Assembly (NCBI GenBank): GCA_002382805.1
Contig: DGAD01000056.1
Coordinates: 1-61,493 of the forward strand
Source: Clostridiales bacterium UBA4039
Lineage (GTDB): Bacteria > Bacillota > Clostridia > Lachnospirales > Vallitaleaceae
DNA length: 61,493 bases
Reading direction: 5' to 3'
The first letter of the stretch is position 1. The number at the start of each line of letters is the position of its first letter. The notes under the pieces were generated by a model. The model searched no databases, was not told the origin of the DNA, and saw only the letters and a program-made list of their open reading frames with translations. Below, piece by piece: positions 36,767-45,084 of this stretch. Made by a program: the position numbers and the translations under genes.

Positions 36767-36771
36767 GCGAC

Positions 36772-37116
36772 ATGCGACATGAAATGAAAAAGATAGGCCG
36801 GATTATTGATGAATTTATTACGACGTTATTGATTGAAGATACAAATGAGTTGGATATCAAAATCAAAACCAGTGCTGAAGAAACCTATATCCATATTGTG
36901 GATTACAACACCCATTATACTGAAGGGGAAGTTCAGCGATTAGATCAATTGTTAAATGAACAGCGCCAACATGAGATTGAAGAGTATTATTGGCAACTTG
37001 CCGGAGAGACAGATGAAGGCGATGAGCTGGTATTGCTTAGTGCCATGGTGGACCGAGCCATCGTAGAGATTATTGATGGCAATTTGGATATTGAGCTTTT
37101 TAGGAAGCACAACTAG
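36772..37116 (+). CDS. Small hypothetical protein co-transcribed with DUF1576
   Basis: A 114-residue acidic, soluble protein that I do not recognise. It has no membrane segment; an alpha/beta pattern with clusters of Glu and Asp is seen. AAAAAGGAGAG precedes the ATG and it starts 5 bases after the DUF1576 stop. It probably partners the membrane protein. The glycerol operon promoter begins 2 bases after its stop. Confidence 0.7.
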   Translation: MRHEMKKIGRIIDEFITTLLIEDTNELDIKIKTSAEETYIHIVDYNTHYTEGEVQRLDQLLNEQRQHEIEEYYWQLAGETDEGDELVLLSAMVDRAIVEIIDGNLDIELFRKHN

Positions 37117-37117
37117 C

Positions 37118-37146
37118 TTTACAAGAAGAAAAATCAATGTTACAAT
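37118..37146 (+). promoter_or_regulatory. Promoter of the glycerol-3-phosphate operon
   Basis: TTTACA at 37118-37123, a 17-base spacer and TACAAT at 37141-37146. It starts two bases after the upstream stop codon. Transcription should start near 37153 and run into the leader terminator. Confidence 0.82.
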
Positions 37147-37182
37147 GTTGATAAATAATAAAGTGGCATGAGATGATGAGAG

Positions 37183-37229
37183 CCACACAAACCAATCGCA
37201 CATGTGCGATTGGTTTGTGTGGTTTTTTT
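37183..37229 (+). terminator. Leader terminator (predicted GlpP-controlled attenuator)
   Basis: A perfect 40-base palindrome at 37183-37222 (left arm CCACACAAACCAATCGCACA) followed by seven T at 37223-37229. It lies between a good promoter and the first glycerol gene. As a default stop signal it would block the operon unless an antiterminator acts; glpP is encoded at 8152 in this window. Confidence 0.85.
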
Positions 37230-37251
37230 GCGCGCCAGAGGAGGTAATTTT

Positions 37252-38706
37252 ATGGAAGATAAGAAGATAAAGGACGTCATTGTTGTGGGGGCAGGAATTG
37301 CCGGAACGTATGTAGCAAGAGAATTGGCACGGTATGCCCTAGACATTGTGGTACTTGATCAAGAAAGCGATGTGGCTAATGCAACAACAATGGCCAATAG
37401 TGCAATTGTTCATGCCGGATATGATGCAAAGCCGGGGACACAAAAAAGTCGATTTAATATTGAAGGTAATGCAATGTTTGACCAGGTATGTGAGGAGCTG
37501 GATGTTCCGTTTAAGCGGATTGGATCTTTGGTGGTAGGGTTTGATGAAGAAGATCGAAAAACCATTGAAAAAATGTATGCGGATGGTATGAAGAATAATA
37601 TACCGGGGATGTCCATACTTGATCAAGAGCAAGTTAAAGCATTGGAACCCAACATCAGTGAAAAGGTTCAGGTGGCATTATATGCAAAAACGGCAGGGAT
37701 TGTCTCACCGTTTGAACTGGCGATAGCTCTTGCAGAAAATGGGATTGACAATGGGGTGCACTACGAGTTAAACACTCAGGTCACAGGGATTGACAAAAAA
37801 GATACGTGTTATGCAGTGCACACAAATAGAGGAACATTATATGCAAAAGTGCTTGTCAACTGTGCTGGGGTATATGCAGATTACATCAGCCGAATGGTGG
37901 GAGATCAGAGCTATACGATTCAACCAAGAAAAGGTGAATATTACTTATTGGATAAGAAAGCTGGAAAACTATTTGAACATGTTATTTTCCAGACACCAAC
38001 GGCAAAAGGAAAAGGGGTGCTTATAACACCTACCGTTCATGGGAATGTTCTTGTTGGACCGGATTCGAATTTTGTTGGAGAAAAAGACGACGTCTCAACA
38101 GAGGCGATGAGCTTAGAAGATATACGTCGTGTAGCAACAAAATCGTCAGACAAAATTCCGTTTCATCAGGTGATACGTACCTTTGCAGGTCTACGCGCAT
38201 CATCAACAACCGGAGATTTTATTATTGGAGAATCTCAGGTTGCAAAGGGATTTGTCCATGTAGGTGGATTTGAGTCTCCTGGGTTATCAGCAGCTCCGGC
38301 TGTAGCAACCTATGTGGCTAATCTTATCGGTGAAACCCTTCTAAAAAGTGCGAAGAATCCTGAGTTTAAGCCTAGACGACGTCCGGTTGTTCGATTTGCA
38401 GAGTTATCGCTTCAGGATAAACAAAAATATGTAGAAAAAGACCCAAACTATGGCAATATCATTTGTCGATGTGAACAAGTGACAGAAGCAGAGATTGTTG
38501 ACTGTATTCACCGTAATATGGGGGCAACAACAGTAAAAGGTGTTAAAAAAAGAACGCGTCCGGGGATGGGAAGGTGCCAAGGTGGCTTTTGCGGTCCACG
38601 TGTAGTTGAGATTTTAGCAAGAGAACTAAAGTGTCCGGTTGAAGCGGTTTCATATAATGGAGAAAAAGCATACATCGTTACAGAAGAAACAAAAAAAAAC
38701 AATTGA
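37252..38706 (+). CDS. GlpA-type FAD-dependent glycerol-3-phosphate dehydrogenase with Fe-S domain
   Basis: A 484-residue flavoprotein predicted to oxidise glycerol-3-phosphate to dihydroxyacetone phosphate. The N-terminal FAD-binding Rossmann motif is V-V-G-A-G-I-A-G (about 10-17). A C-terminal BFD-like [2Fe-2S] domain has Cys405, Cys407, Cys442 and Cys447. ATG 37252 is chosen for AGAGGAGG 9 bases upstream; the longer frame begins inside the leader terminator. It is the first of a conserved three-gene set with an FAD oxidoreductase and DUF1667. Related L-2-hydroxyglutarate oxidases share the fold, but the context favours glycerol-3-phosphate. Confidence 0.88.
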   Translation: MEDKKIKDVIVVGAGIAGTYVARELARYALDIVVLDQESDVANATTMANSAIVHAGYDAKPGTQKSRFNIEGNAMFDQVCEELDVPFKRIGSLVVGFDEEDRKTIEKMYADGMKNNIPGMSILDQEQVKALEPNISEKVQVALYAKTAGIVSPFELAIALAENGIDNGVHYELNTQVTGIDKKDTCYAVHTNRGTLYAKVLVNCAGVYADYISRMVGDQSYTIQPRKGEYYLLDKKAGKLFEHVIFQTPTAKGKGVLITPTVHGNVLVGPDSNFVGEKDDVSTEAMSLEDIRRVATKSSDKIPFHQVIRTFAGLRASSTTGDFIIGESQVAKGFVHVGGFESPGLSAAPAVATYVANLIGETLLKSAKNPEFKPRRRPVVRFAELSLQDKQKYVEKDPNYGNIICRCEQVTEAEIVDCIHRNMGATTVKGVKKRTRPGMGRCQGGFCGPRVVEILARELKCPVEAVSYNGEKAYIVTEETKKNN

Positions 38707-38715
38707 GGTGAAAAC

Positions 38716-39981
38716 ATGGAAAAATATGATTTGGTAGTCATTGGGGGCGGTCCAGCAGGACTTGCAGCAGCAATTGAAGCAAAAGATAATGGTGTAGAAT
38801 CAATTCTTGTCTTAGAAAGAGATCAAGAATTAGGGGGGATTTTGCAACAATGTATTCACAACGGATTTGGATTACATGTATTTAAAGAGGAATTGACAGG
38901 ACCTGAATATGCAGAACGCTTTATTGAGAAATTAAAACAAGCCGGCATTGATTATTGGCTAAATACAATGGTTGTTGACTTAAATAGTGAACGGATTTTA
39001 CACTGCGTTAGCAAAGAGTATGGATTTAAGACGATTAAAGCGGAAGCCGTCATATTAGCTATGGGGTGTAGAGAACGAACACGTGGAGCGATTAATATAC
39101 CAGGAACACGTCCATCGGGTGTATTTACTGCCGGAACTGCACAGCGTTATTTAAATATTGAAGGCTATTTGGTGGGGAAAAAAGTAGTTATCTTAGGTTC
39201 TGGAGATATTGGATTGATTATGGCGCGTAGAATGACCCTTGAAGGGGCTAAAGTATTGGCCGTGGTTGAATTGATGCCGTTTTCAGGAGGGCTAAACCGT
39301 AATATTGTCCAATGTCTTAATGACTTTGATATTCCATTATATTTAAGTCATACCTTAACACAAATTAAAGGAAAAGACCGAGTTGAACAGGTGGTCGTCT
39401 CAGAAGTTGACAGCCAACGTCGACCAATACCTGGAACTGAGATCGTCTATGACTGTGATACGGTATTGCTATCGGTGGGATTGATTCCTGAAAATGAACT
39501 GTCTGAAGAAGCAGGTGTCCTTATTGACCCACGTACAAGCGGACCGGTTGTTAACGAAGCGATGGAGACGAACTTGGAAGGAATATTTGCCTGTGGTAAT
39601 GTTGTGCATGTTCATGACCTTGTCGACTTTGTAACCCAAGAGAGTCAACGTGCCGGGCGTTTTGCAGCAAAATACATTCAAAAGCAGCTGGATACGAAGC
39701 AAACTGAAATACAGACAATTGCAGGCGAAGGTATAGGTTATATAGTGCCACAAAAAGTCCGTATCAGTAATATAGAAGACAAGTTGGAGCTTTTTATGCG
39801 TGTTAAGCAGGTCTATAACCAAGTGGAAGTTGTCGTTAAGACGAACCAGGGTATATTAAAAAAGGTGAAAAAGCGACATATGGCTCCTGGAGAGATGGAA
39901 CATATGAGTATACCTAAAAAAGATATTGAGGCAATGGATATTCATGAAATTCATGTAGAAATACAGGAGGTGCAGGCATAA
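38716..39981 (+). CDS. FAD/NAD(P)-dependent oxidoreductase of the glycerol-3-phosphate operon
   Basis: A 421-residue pyridine nucleotide-disulfide-type oxidoreductase. The FAD motif is V-I-G-G-G-P-A-G (8-15), a second Rossmann motif V-I-L-G-S-G-D-I-G lies near 155-163, and the FAD-closing segment G-I-F-A-C-G-N-V is near 290-297. It probably passes electrons between the GlpA-like subunit and NAD or another carrier. GAGGTG precedes the ATG, 9 bases after the previous stop. The stop overlaps the DUF1667 start by one base. Confidence 0.88.
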   Translation: MEKYDLVVIGGGPAGLAAAIEAKDNGVESILVLERDQELGGILQQCIHNGFGLHVFKEELTGPEYAERFIEKLKQAGIDYWLNTMVVDLNSERILHCVSKEYGFKTIKAEAVILAMGCRERTRGAINIPGTRPSGVFTAGTAQRYLNIEGYLVGKKVVILGSGDIGLIMARRMTLEGAKVLAVVELMPFSGGLNRNIVQCLNDFDIPLYLSHTLTQIKGKDRVEQVVVSEVDSQRRPIPGTEIVYDCDTVLLSVGLIPENELSEEAGVLIDPRTSGPVVNEAMETNLEGIFACGNVVHVHDLVDFVTQESQRAGRFAAKYIQKQLDTKQTEIQTIAGEGIGYIVPQKVRISNIEDKLELFMRVKQVYNQVEVVVKTNQGILKKVKKRHMAPGEMEHMSIPKKDIEAMDIHEIHVEIQEVQA

Positions 39982-40340
39982 TGCGTCAAGAAAATTTGAT
40001 TTGTATAAGCTGTCCGGTGGGATGTCATTTAGATATTGAGATTCCAAGTGAAGGTGAGTGGAAGATTACAGGAAACAAATGCAAGAGAGGAATAACCTAT
40101 GCCAAAGCAGAACTCACCAATCCAGTACGTATCTTGACATCAACGGTTAAAATAGAAAACGCCCATTTAAAACGTTTACCGGTAAGGTCAAACGAACCAA
40201 TACCCAAAAAATTAATGTTTCAAGCGATGGAACTTATCAACGCCACAGTCGTGCAAGGACCGGTAGCCATGGGGGATATATTGATTGAAAACATCCTTGA
40301 TACAGGCGTGAATATTATAGCATCCCGTTCAATGGATTAA
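39981..40340 (+). CDS. DUF1667 family protein, third gene of the glycerol-3-phosphate set
   Basis: A 119-residue protein with four Cys (C-I-S-C-P-V-G-C near 10-17 and K-C near 35), a pattern compatible with metal or Fe-S binding. The C-terminal half carries R-P-V-R-S-N-E-P-I-P-K-like residues typical of DUF1667. Its constant company with GlpA-like and oxidoreductase genes suggests an accessory or electron-transfer subunit. TAATG overlap with the upstream gene. Confidence 0.85.
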   Translation: MRQENLICISCPVGCHLDIEIPSEGEWKITGNKCKRGITYAKAELTNPVRILTSTVKIENAHLKRLPVRSNEPIPKKLMFQAMELINATVVQGPVAMGDILIENILDTGVNIIASRSMD

Positions 40341-40348
40341 TCTTATCA

Positions 40349-40377
40349 TTGTATATACGTAGTAGATATATTATAAT
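40349..40377 (+). promoter_or_regulatory. Promoter of the GerMN lipoprotein gene
   Basis: TTGTAT at 40349-40354, a 17-base spacer and TATAAT at 40372-40377, 33 bases before the start codon. Confidence 0.75.
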
Positions 40378-40410
40378 AGAATTAACAGAAGACAAACTAG
40401 GAGGACGAAT

Positions 40411-41037
40411 ATGTTTACTATAGATAAGAAAAAAATCATATATACTATAATTATGAGTGTACTGCTTTTAAGCTTTTTGAGTGGATGCAAACCCAAAGAA
40501 GAGATACCAGATGATGGAAAAGATAACGAGGTTACTACAGACGCGACAGATAATAATCAGACAGATGAAGAGGCGTCAGATGATCAAGAGGATGTAGATG
40601 TAGATGAAGAGCCGGACACAGATACGCCGGATAATGAAGAGTCAGATAAAGTGCTTGAACTGATGGTCTATTATGGTGACGAAAATGCAGAGCATATTAT
40701 TTCTAAACCAATAGAGGTAGAAAGCATTTCCCCAGAGGTCATTACAGAACAATTAATTGCAGTTAAAGTGCTCCCAGAAGGCGTGGAAGTCATAAAATTT
40801 GAGGAGCAAAAAGAAAATGGCGCATATGCGCTTCATATTGATTTTTCAGAAGCTTTTCAAACCCAGATTTTTCAGATGGGAACAGCTGGCGAATACATAA
40901 TGATTAACAGTGTTGTTAATACGTTTTTAGATGCATATGATGCGGACAAAGTACGCATTACGGTAGAAGGCATGGTTTTAGAAAGTGGTCATGCGATTTA
41001 TGATGACTACTTATTTTTCCAGTCGCAAGACGAATAG
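40411..41037 (+). CDS. GerMN-domain lipoprotein
   Basis: A 208-residue lipoprotein with signal ending F-L-S-G-C (Cys26), a highly acidic Asp/Glu/Thr linker (about 30-78) and a C-terminal GerMN domain. The domain is shown by L-H-I-D-F-S-E-A-F, then G-E-Y-I-M-I-N-S-V-V-N-T-F and V-R-I-T-V-E-G (about 145-190). GerMN domains occur in GerM and in lipoproteins with spore or envelope roles. GGAGGA precedes the ATG. The exact role here is unknown. It has its own promoter, and the GGDEF-EAL gene follows after 68 bases. Confidence 0.85.
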   Translation: MFTIDKKKIIYTIIMSVLLLSFLSGCKPKEEIPDDGKDNEVTTDATDNNQTDEEASDDQEDVDVDEEPDTDTPDNEESDKVLELMVYYGDENAEHIISKPIEVESISPEVITEQLIAVKVLPEGVEVIKFEEQKENGAYALHIDFSEAFQTQIFQMGTAGEYIMINSVVNTFLDAYDADKVRITVEGMVLESGHAIYDDYLFFQSQDE

Positions 41038-41105
41038 GAGGAAACGAGGAAGCGGGTAATAGATAGAGATTTGCATTTAAGCAATGTTTGAATGAGGGTG
41101 ATTCA

Positions 41106-43220
41106 ATGCGAAAATCAAAAAATCTAGAAGGAATAAATGAACAATTGCAAAAGATCGATAAGGAATACAAAGAATTTGTCGATTTTAGAAAAACGATTCA
41201 GCCAAAAAGGGAAGCGATTCGTTTTTCTTTTATTTATCTATTGGTTGGATGCTTTTGGATTTTATTTTCAGACCAATTAGCTTTAGCCTTTTCTCCAACA
41301 CAAGAATTTTTTCAACGGGTTCAGTTATTTAAGGGCTGGTTCTATGTGGTTCTAACCGGTGTGTTATTCGGGAGCATTATCTTTAAACGGATGCGCCTAT
41401 TTGAGCTTGCCATCACAGAGTTGGTAAAAGAATATGAGATGCTTAGCCTGGCTGATGAAGAGCTTCTATCGATGGATGAGGCAATTCAAGCCCAATACAA
41501 AGAAATCGAACAGCAAAAAAATGCCCTTTTGATTAGTGATGAACGGTATCAATTGGCAGTTGAGGGGGCCAATGACGGAATTTGGGAATGGGATATTGAA
41601 AAAGATCGTTTTTTTATTTCACCCAAAGTGTCTGAGATTTTGGGAATTGAAGATCAAGATATTGAAAATGCTTTTGAACCTTGGTTAGAACGTGTTCATC
41701 CCCAAGAGTGGGAGCAAGTAAAAGAGCGGATGGCTAAATATTTAGAAAGTCAATCAGGGATATATGAAGATACCTATCGAATACGTAATAGTGAAGGGGA
41801 CTATATATGGATATTAAGTCACGGTAAGGCAATATGGAATCATGTAGGTAAGCCAATCCGTGTGGCAGGTTCATATACAAATGTTACTGAGCAAATGCAG
41901 AATCAGGAAAAATTGCATCAGTTGGCTTTTTATGACCAGCTGACAGGATTACCTAATCGTTCTATGCTTATTGAACGCATTGAGCAAGAAATCCAAAAAG
42001 ATACTTATCAAGAACAAAAAATCGGTTTTTTATACTTGGATATTGATGATTTCAAACAGATTAATGATACGATTGGACATGACTTTGGCGATGAATTTAT
42101 TTGTAAAATCGCACGGTTTTTAGAAGATGAAGTTAATGAAAATGCCATGGTAGCTCGCCTAGGTGGAGATGAGTTTGGTATCGTTTTTTTTCGACTTCAA
42201 GATAAGTGTGAGGTCGAAACGTTGGCACAAAGGCTTCTTGAAAGAATTAAACAACCATGGATACTTCAAAATAATGAGTTTTATGTTGGCGTCAGTATAG
42301 GGATAACCTATTATCCAGAATTTGGAGTGAATGCTTCAGCATTATTACAAAATAGTGATATTGCAATGTTTGTGGTAAAAGAAAATGGAAAAGATGGGTA
42401 TAGGATCTATGACCCTAAGATGCATCAGCGAACATGGAATTATATTAAGATGAATAGCCAATTGCGAACGGCAATTGAAAATAATGAATTTTCGCTGTAT
42501 TACCAACCACAAGTAGATCTAAAAACCCATAAGGTCATCGGTGTTGAAGCGTTGATTCGATGGAATCATCCTCAAAATGGCTTTATACCTCCGATGAAAT
42601 TTATCCCTTTTGCTGAAGAAACGGGGCAAATTTATGCCATCGGTGAATGGGTCGTTAATACAGCATGCGCAAAGAGATTATATTGGGAACAACATGGATT
42701 GGGAACAATGAAAATGTCGATTAATATTTCAAGCAAGCGTTTAGCTCAAGATGATGTGGTCGACAAGATTAAGCATGAAATCGCAACCCACAAAATCAAG
42801 GGGAATTGTATTGAACTTGAAATAACAGAGACAGCCATTATGGATAATATAGAGCGAGCGATTGAGGTTATACATGAACTCAAGGCGTTAGGTGTTACCA
42901 TTGCATTAGATGATTTTGGAACGGGGTATTCTTCCCTAACCTATCTCCAAAGACTACCTATTGATGTGTTAAAAGTCGATCGCATGTTTATTAAAGACAT
43001 TATGCGTGAAAAAGAGGTTGGACATATCTTTAAATTTATAACACAACTTGCCCATGAATTAGGTTTAAAAATTGTTGCTGAAGGGGTAGAGACAAAAGAA
43101 CAGCTTGAATTTTTAAAAGACAATGGATGTGATATTATTCAAGGCTATTATTATAGTAAGCCTGTGCCAAGTGATGCGATTGAAAAGGTTATTGAGCAAA
43201 TCAATAACCTCGATAGATGA
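41106..43220 (+). CDS. PAS-GGDEF-EAL cyclic di-GMP signalling protein
   Basis: A 704-residue membrane protein with two N-terminal membrane segments (about 35-100), a coiled-coil, a PAS domain (about 135-255), a GGDEF domain with G-G-D-E-F near 351-355, and an EAL domain with E-A-L near 480 and D-D-F-G-T-G-Y-S-S near 600. Both catalytic signatures are intact, so it may make and break cyclic di-GMP. No RxxD inhibitory site precedes GGDEF. ATG 41106 follows GAGGGTGA; TTG 41088 is the alternative. Confidence 0.92.
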   Translation: MRKSKNLEGINEQLQKIDKEYKEFVDFRKTIQPKREAIRFSFIYLLVGCFWILFSDQLALAFSPTQEFFQRVQLFKGWFYVVLTGVLFGSIIFKRMRLFELAITELVKEYEMLSLADEELLSMDEAIQAQYKEIEQQKNALLISDERYQLAVEGANDGIWEWDIEKDRFFISPKVSEILGIEDQDIENAFEPWLERVHPQEWEQVKERMAKYLESQSGIYEDTYRIRNSEGDYIWILSHGKAIWNHVGKPIRVAGSYTNVTEQMQNQEKLHQLAFYDQLTGLPNRSMLIERIEQEIQKDTYQEQKIGFLYLDIDDFKQINDTIGHDFGDEFICKIARFLEDEVNENAMVARLGGDEFGIVFFRLQDKCEVETLAQRLLERIKQPWILQNNEFYVGVSIGITYYPEFGVNASALLQNSDIAMFVVKENGKDGYRIYDPKMHQRTWNYIKMNSQLRTAIENNEFSLYYQPQVDLKTHKVIGVEALIRWNHPQNGFIPPMKFIPFAEETGQIYAIGEWVVNTACAKRLYWEQHGLGTMKMSINISSKRLAQDDVVDKIKHEIATHKIKGNCIELEITETAIMDNIERAIEVIHELKALGVTIALDDFGTGYSSLTYLQRLPIDVLKVDRMFIKDIMREKEVGHIFKFITQLAHELGLKIVAEGVETKEQLEFLKDNGCDIIQGYYYSKPVPSDAIEKVIEQINNLDR

Positions 43221-43228
43221 GTCGACGT

Positions 43229-43762
43229 TTAGATTGTATTTAAACGAAGGAGTATAGCTTTTTTCTCATGAGGCTGAAGTGCTTTTTCAATAAGCACAGA
43301 TCCAATAAAATACATTGCAAGCATTGAACTGACGTGAATTATTGTAAAATGAACGCCAAGAGATGTCATCTCAAAGAGTAAGAGAGGGATTTTTGCGGAT
43401 GTCCATGTTCCAAGGAAAAAAAGAACATAGGCAAAACGTGCTCCTTTTTTTAATAAGATAGCGGCAACAGGAAAAGCAGCATACAAAGGTCCGGCAGCCA
43501 GAGCACCAAGTAAGAAGGCGAAAAACAGACCGACCAAACCAGAAGAGTCACCCATATAGCGTATCATCGTTTCTTTTGGAACCCACACATCAAGTAGCCC
43601 AATGAGTATGAAAATAGGAGGAATAACGCCTAACATTGTAAGTATATTGTCAAAAGCAATGCCAAGAGCATTTGTGGCCAGGGATAGGTTAATCAATGCC
43701 ATAAAAAGTATAATCATCAAAAAAACAAGGGAAAATCGATACGTTTTAATAAAAGACTTCAT
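43229..43762 (-). CDS. Half-size permease (ArsP/DUF318-like), second of a pair
   Basis: A 177-residue protein with about five membrane segments. It contains M-G-D-S-S-G-L-V-G-L-F-F-A near the middle and A-A-F-P-V-A, which align with L-G-E-S-S-G-L-L-G and V-A-F-P-L-G in the upstream partner. The two look like related halves of an ArsP/DUF318-type permease. The start overlaps the partner's stop by one base, so equal synthesis and a heterodimer are likely. Substrate unknown. Confidence 0.75.
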   Translation of the reverse strand: MKSFIKTYRFSLVFLMIILFMALINLSLATNALGIAFDNILTMLGVIPPIFILIGLLDVWVPKETMIRYMGDSSGLVGLFFAFLLGALAAGPLYAAFPVAAILLKKGARFAYVLFFLGTWTSAKIPLLLFEMTSLGVHFTIIHVSSMLAMYFIGSVLIEKALQPHEKKAILLRLNTI

Positions 43763-44238
43763 TATAATATCACTCCAATCAAAAAAGCAAAAATAAATGA
43801 GGCAACAAGTGCGAAAATATTTCGAAGTAGTGTAAACTTTCGACCAAAGTATTTAACTTCAATGGATAATGTAGAAATACCAACGGCCATGAGTGTAGCA
43901 ATAAAAACTGCAACTTGTGGATAAGCAGCACCATTATTGAGTAGGTTTTGACCCAGTGGAAAGGCAACAAAGCTGGGCATCATTGCAATAGAACCTAGGG
44001 TTGCACCAGCAAATATACCCAGTAGACCTGAACTTTCTCCGAGTAAGCGACTGATAATTTCGGGAGAGACGAGGGTTAATGCAATACCAACAAAAAGAAC
44101 CATGGGAACAATAGCCGGAATGAGTTTGAGAAAAGAGTTCCATGCTTTTTTTAGTGCTTTTTGGGTTTTTGCACGATCCTTAAAAAATGATATGATAAGT
44201 AATAGAACAGCAGAACTATAAAAAATTGTTGTAGTCAT
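43762..44238 (-). CDS. Half-size permease (ArsP/DUF318-like), first of a pair
   Basis: A 158-residue protein with about five membrane segments, including I-P-A-I-V-P-M-V-L-F-V-G and G-E-S-S-G-L-L-G-I-F-A. It is homologous to its downstream neighbour, suggesting an ancient duplication or a split permease. AAAGGAGGAA precedes the ATG. It has a near-consensus promoter with a palindrome between the -35 and -10 boxes. Confidence 0.75.
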   Translation of the reverse strand: MTTTIFYSSAVLLLIISFFKDRAKTQKALKKAWNSFLKLIPAIVPMVLFVGIALTLVSPEIISRLLGESSGLLGIFAGATLGSIAMMPSFVAFPLGQNLLNNGAAYPQVAVFIATLMAVGISTLSIEVKYFGRKFTLLRNIFALVASFIFAFLIGVIL

Positions 44239-44263
44239 AATAATATTCCTCCTTTAGGATATT

Positions 44264-44292
44264 ATTATATTTGCATAATCAAATATTGTCAA
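44264..44292 (-). promoter_or_regulatory. Half-permease promoter containing an ArsR-like palindrome
   Basis: On the minus strand TTGACA (44292-44287), a 17-base spacer and TATAAT (44269-44264). The spacer holds ATATTTG-N6-CAAATAT (44267-44286), an inverted repeat in the position used by ArsR/SmtB-type repressors. No repressor gene of that family is in the window. Confidence 0.7.
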
Positions 44293-44309
44293 GAGAATAG
44301 GAGGCTTTT

Positions 44310-44948
44310 ATGTTTTTAGGAATTCCTTGGGTAGAATGGGTCGGATATTTGGCATCAACATTAGTTTTGGTTTCATTATTAATGGGATCGATTATTAAAC
44401 TGCGTTGGATTAATTTAATCGGTTCGAGCGTTTTTTCGGTGTACGGTTTTTTGATTGGAGCACTTCCGGTTGGATTTATGAATTTATTTATTGCAGGAAT
44501 AAATATTTATTACCTGATTAAAATCTATCGACTGAAAGAGTATTTTCAATTAATGCCGGTTGAAAAAGAGACGACATATTTAGAGTATTTTTTGAAGTTT
44601 CATGCAAAGGGGATTGAGAGATATTCGGATGGTTACTCCAAAGAAGGTGTGCCTATCGATGTCGGTTTTTTTGTCTTAAGAAACATGGTTCCAGCTGGGA
44701 TTTTCTTAGCATCCCACTATTCGGAGCAAACCCTTAAAGTGAATCTGGATTTTGTTATTCCTGAATATCGGGACTTTAAGATTGGACAGTTTATTTTTCG
44801 GGATAAAAAATCGTATTTTCATGAGAAGGGATATACGAAACTGATTTGCTTTGCATCGAATGAAAAGCATGTGGAGTATTTGGAGAAGATGGGCTTTACA
44901 AAAGATACAACACAAGAGCAAACGCGCTATTTGCTCGAACTAAAATAA
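44310..44948 (+). CDS. YgjV-like membrane protein fused to an acetyltransferase-like domain
   Basis: A 212-residue protein. The first about 75 residues have three hydrophobic segments with the YgjV-like pattern G-Y-L-A-S-x-L-V-L-x-S-L and L-R-W-I-N-L-I-G-S-x-x-F. The rest is soluble and ends in a GNAT-like stretch, with E-K-G-Y-T-K-L-I-C-F-A-S-N-E-K-H-V-E-Y and then L-E-K-M-G-F. A membrane-tethered acetyltransferase is a reasonable but unproven reading. AGGAGG lies 7 bases before the ATG. It is divergent from the half-permease pair. Confidence 0.72.
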   Translation: MFLGIPWVEWVGYLASTLVLVSLLMGSIIKLRWINLIGSSVFSVYGFLIGALPVGFMNLFIAGINIYYLIKIYRLKEYFQLMPVEKETTYLEYFLKFHAKGIERYSDGYSKEGVPIDVGFFVLRNMVPAGIFLASHYSEQTLKVNLDFVIPEYRDFKIGQFIFRDKKSYFHEKGYTKLICFASNEKHVEYLEKMGFTKDTTQEQTRYLLELK

Positions 44949-44952
44949 AAAA

Positions 44953-44990
44953 TGAGGCTGTTGCACTAATTTTTAGTTAGTGTGCAAGCT
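44953..44990 (+). repeat. Imperfect inverted repeat after the YgjV-like gene
   Basis: GAGGCTGTTGCACTAA at 44954-44969 pairs imperfectly with TTAGTGTGCAAGC at 44977-44989. It may be a degenerate terminator for the upstream gene. GAGGCTGTTGCA is also reminiscent of some insertion-sequence ends, but no transposase remains. Confidence 0.4.
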
Positions 44991-45024
44991 TTATTTATAA
45001 AAGGTACGAGCAATAGTTCAAATG

Positions 45025-45084
45025 TAGAGATAGTCCCTCTGCCCTTAGACACTTACGTGAAGTCGGGCAGAGGGACTATCTCTA
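45025..45084. terminator. Large stem-loop between convergent genes
   Basis: A perfect 20-bp stem (45025-45044 with 45065-45084, core AGTCCCTCTGCCC) and a 20-base loop with a small inner stem. It lacks a strong T-tract. It sits between the convergent YgjV-like and putP genes and may act as a terminator in both directions or be a small mobile repeat. The 45-bp span holds no credible gene. Confidence 0.6.

Noticed and set aside
37204..37251. N-terminal extension of the GlpA-like protein
   Set aside because: It begins inside the leader terminator hairpin and lacks a ribosome site, while ATG 37252 has AGAGGAGG.
44953..44990. Insertion-sequence end suggested by GAGGCTGTTGCAC
   Set aside because: No transposase, second end or target duplication is visible, so it is listed only as an imperfect repeat.
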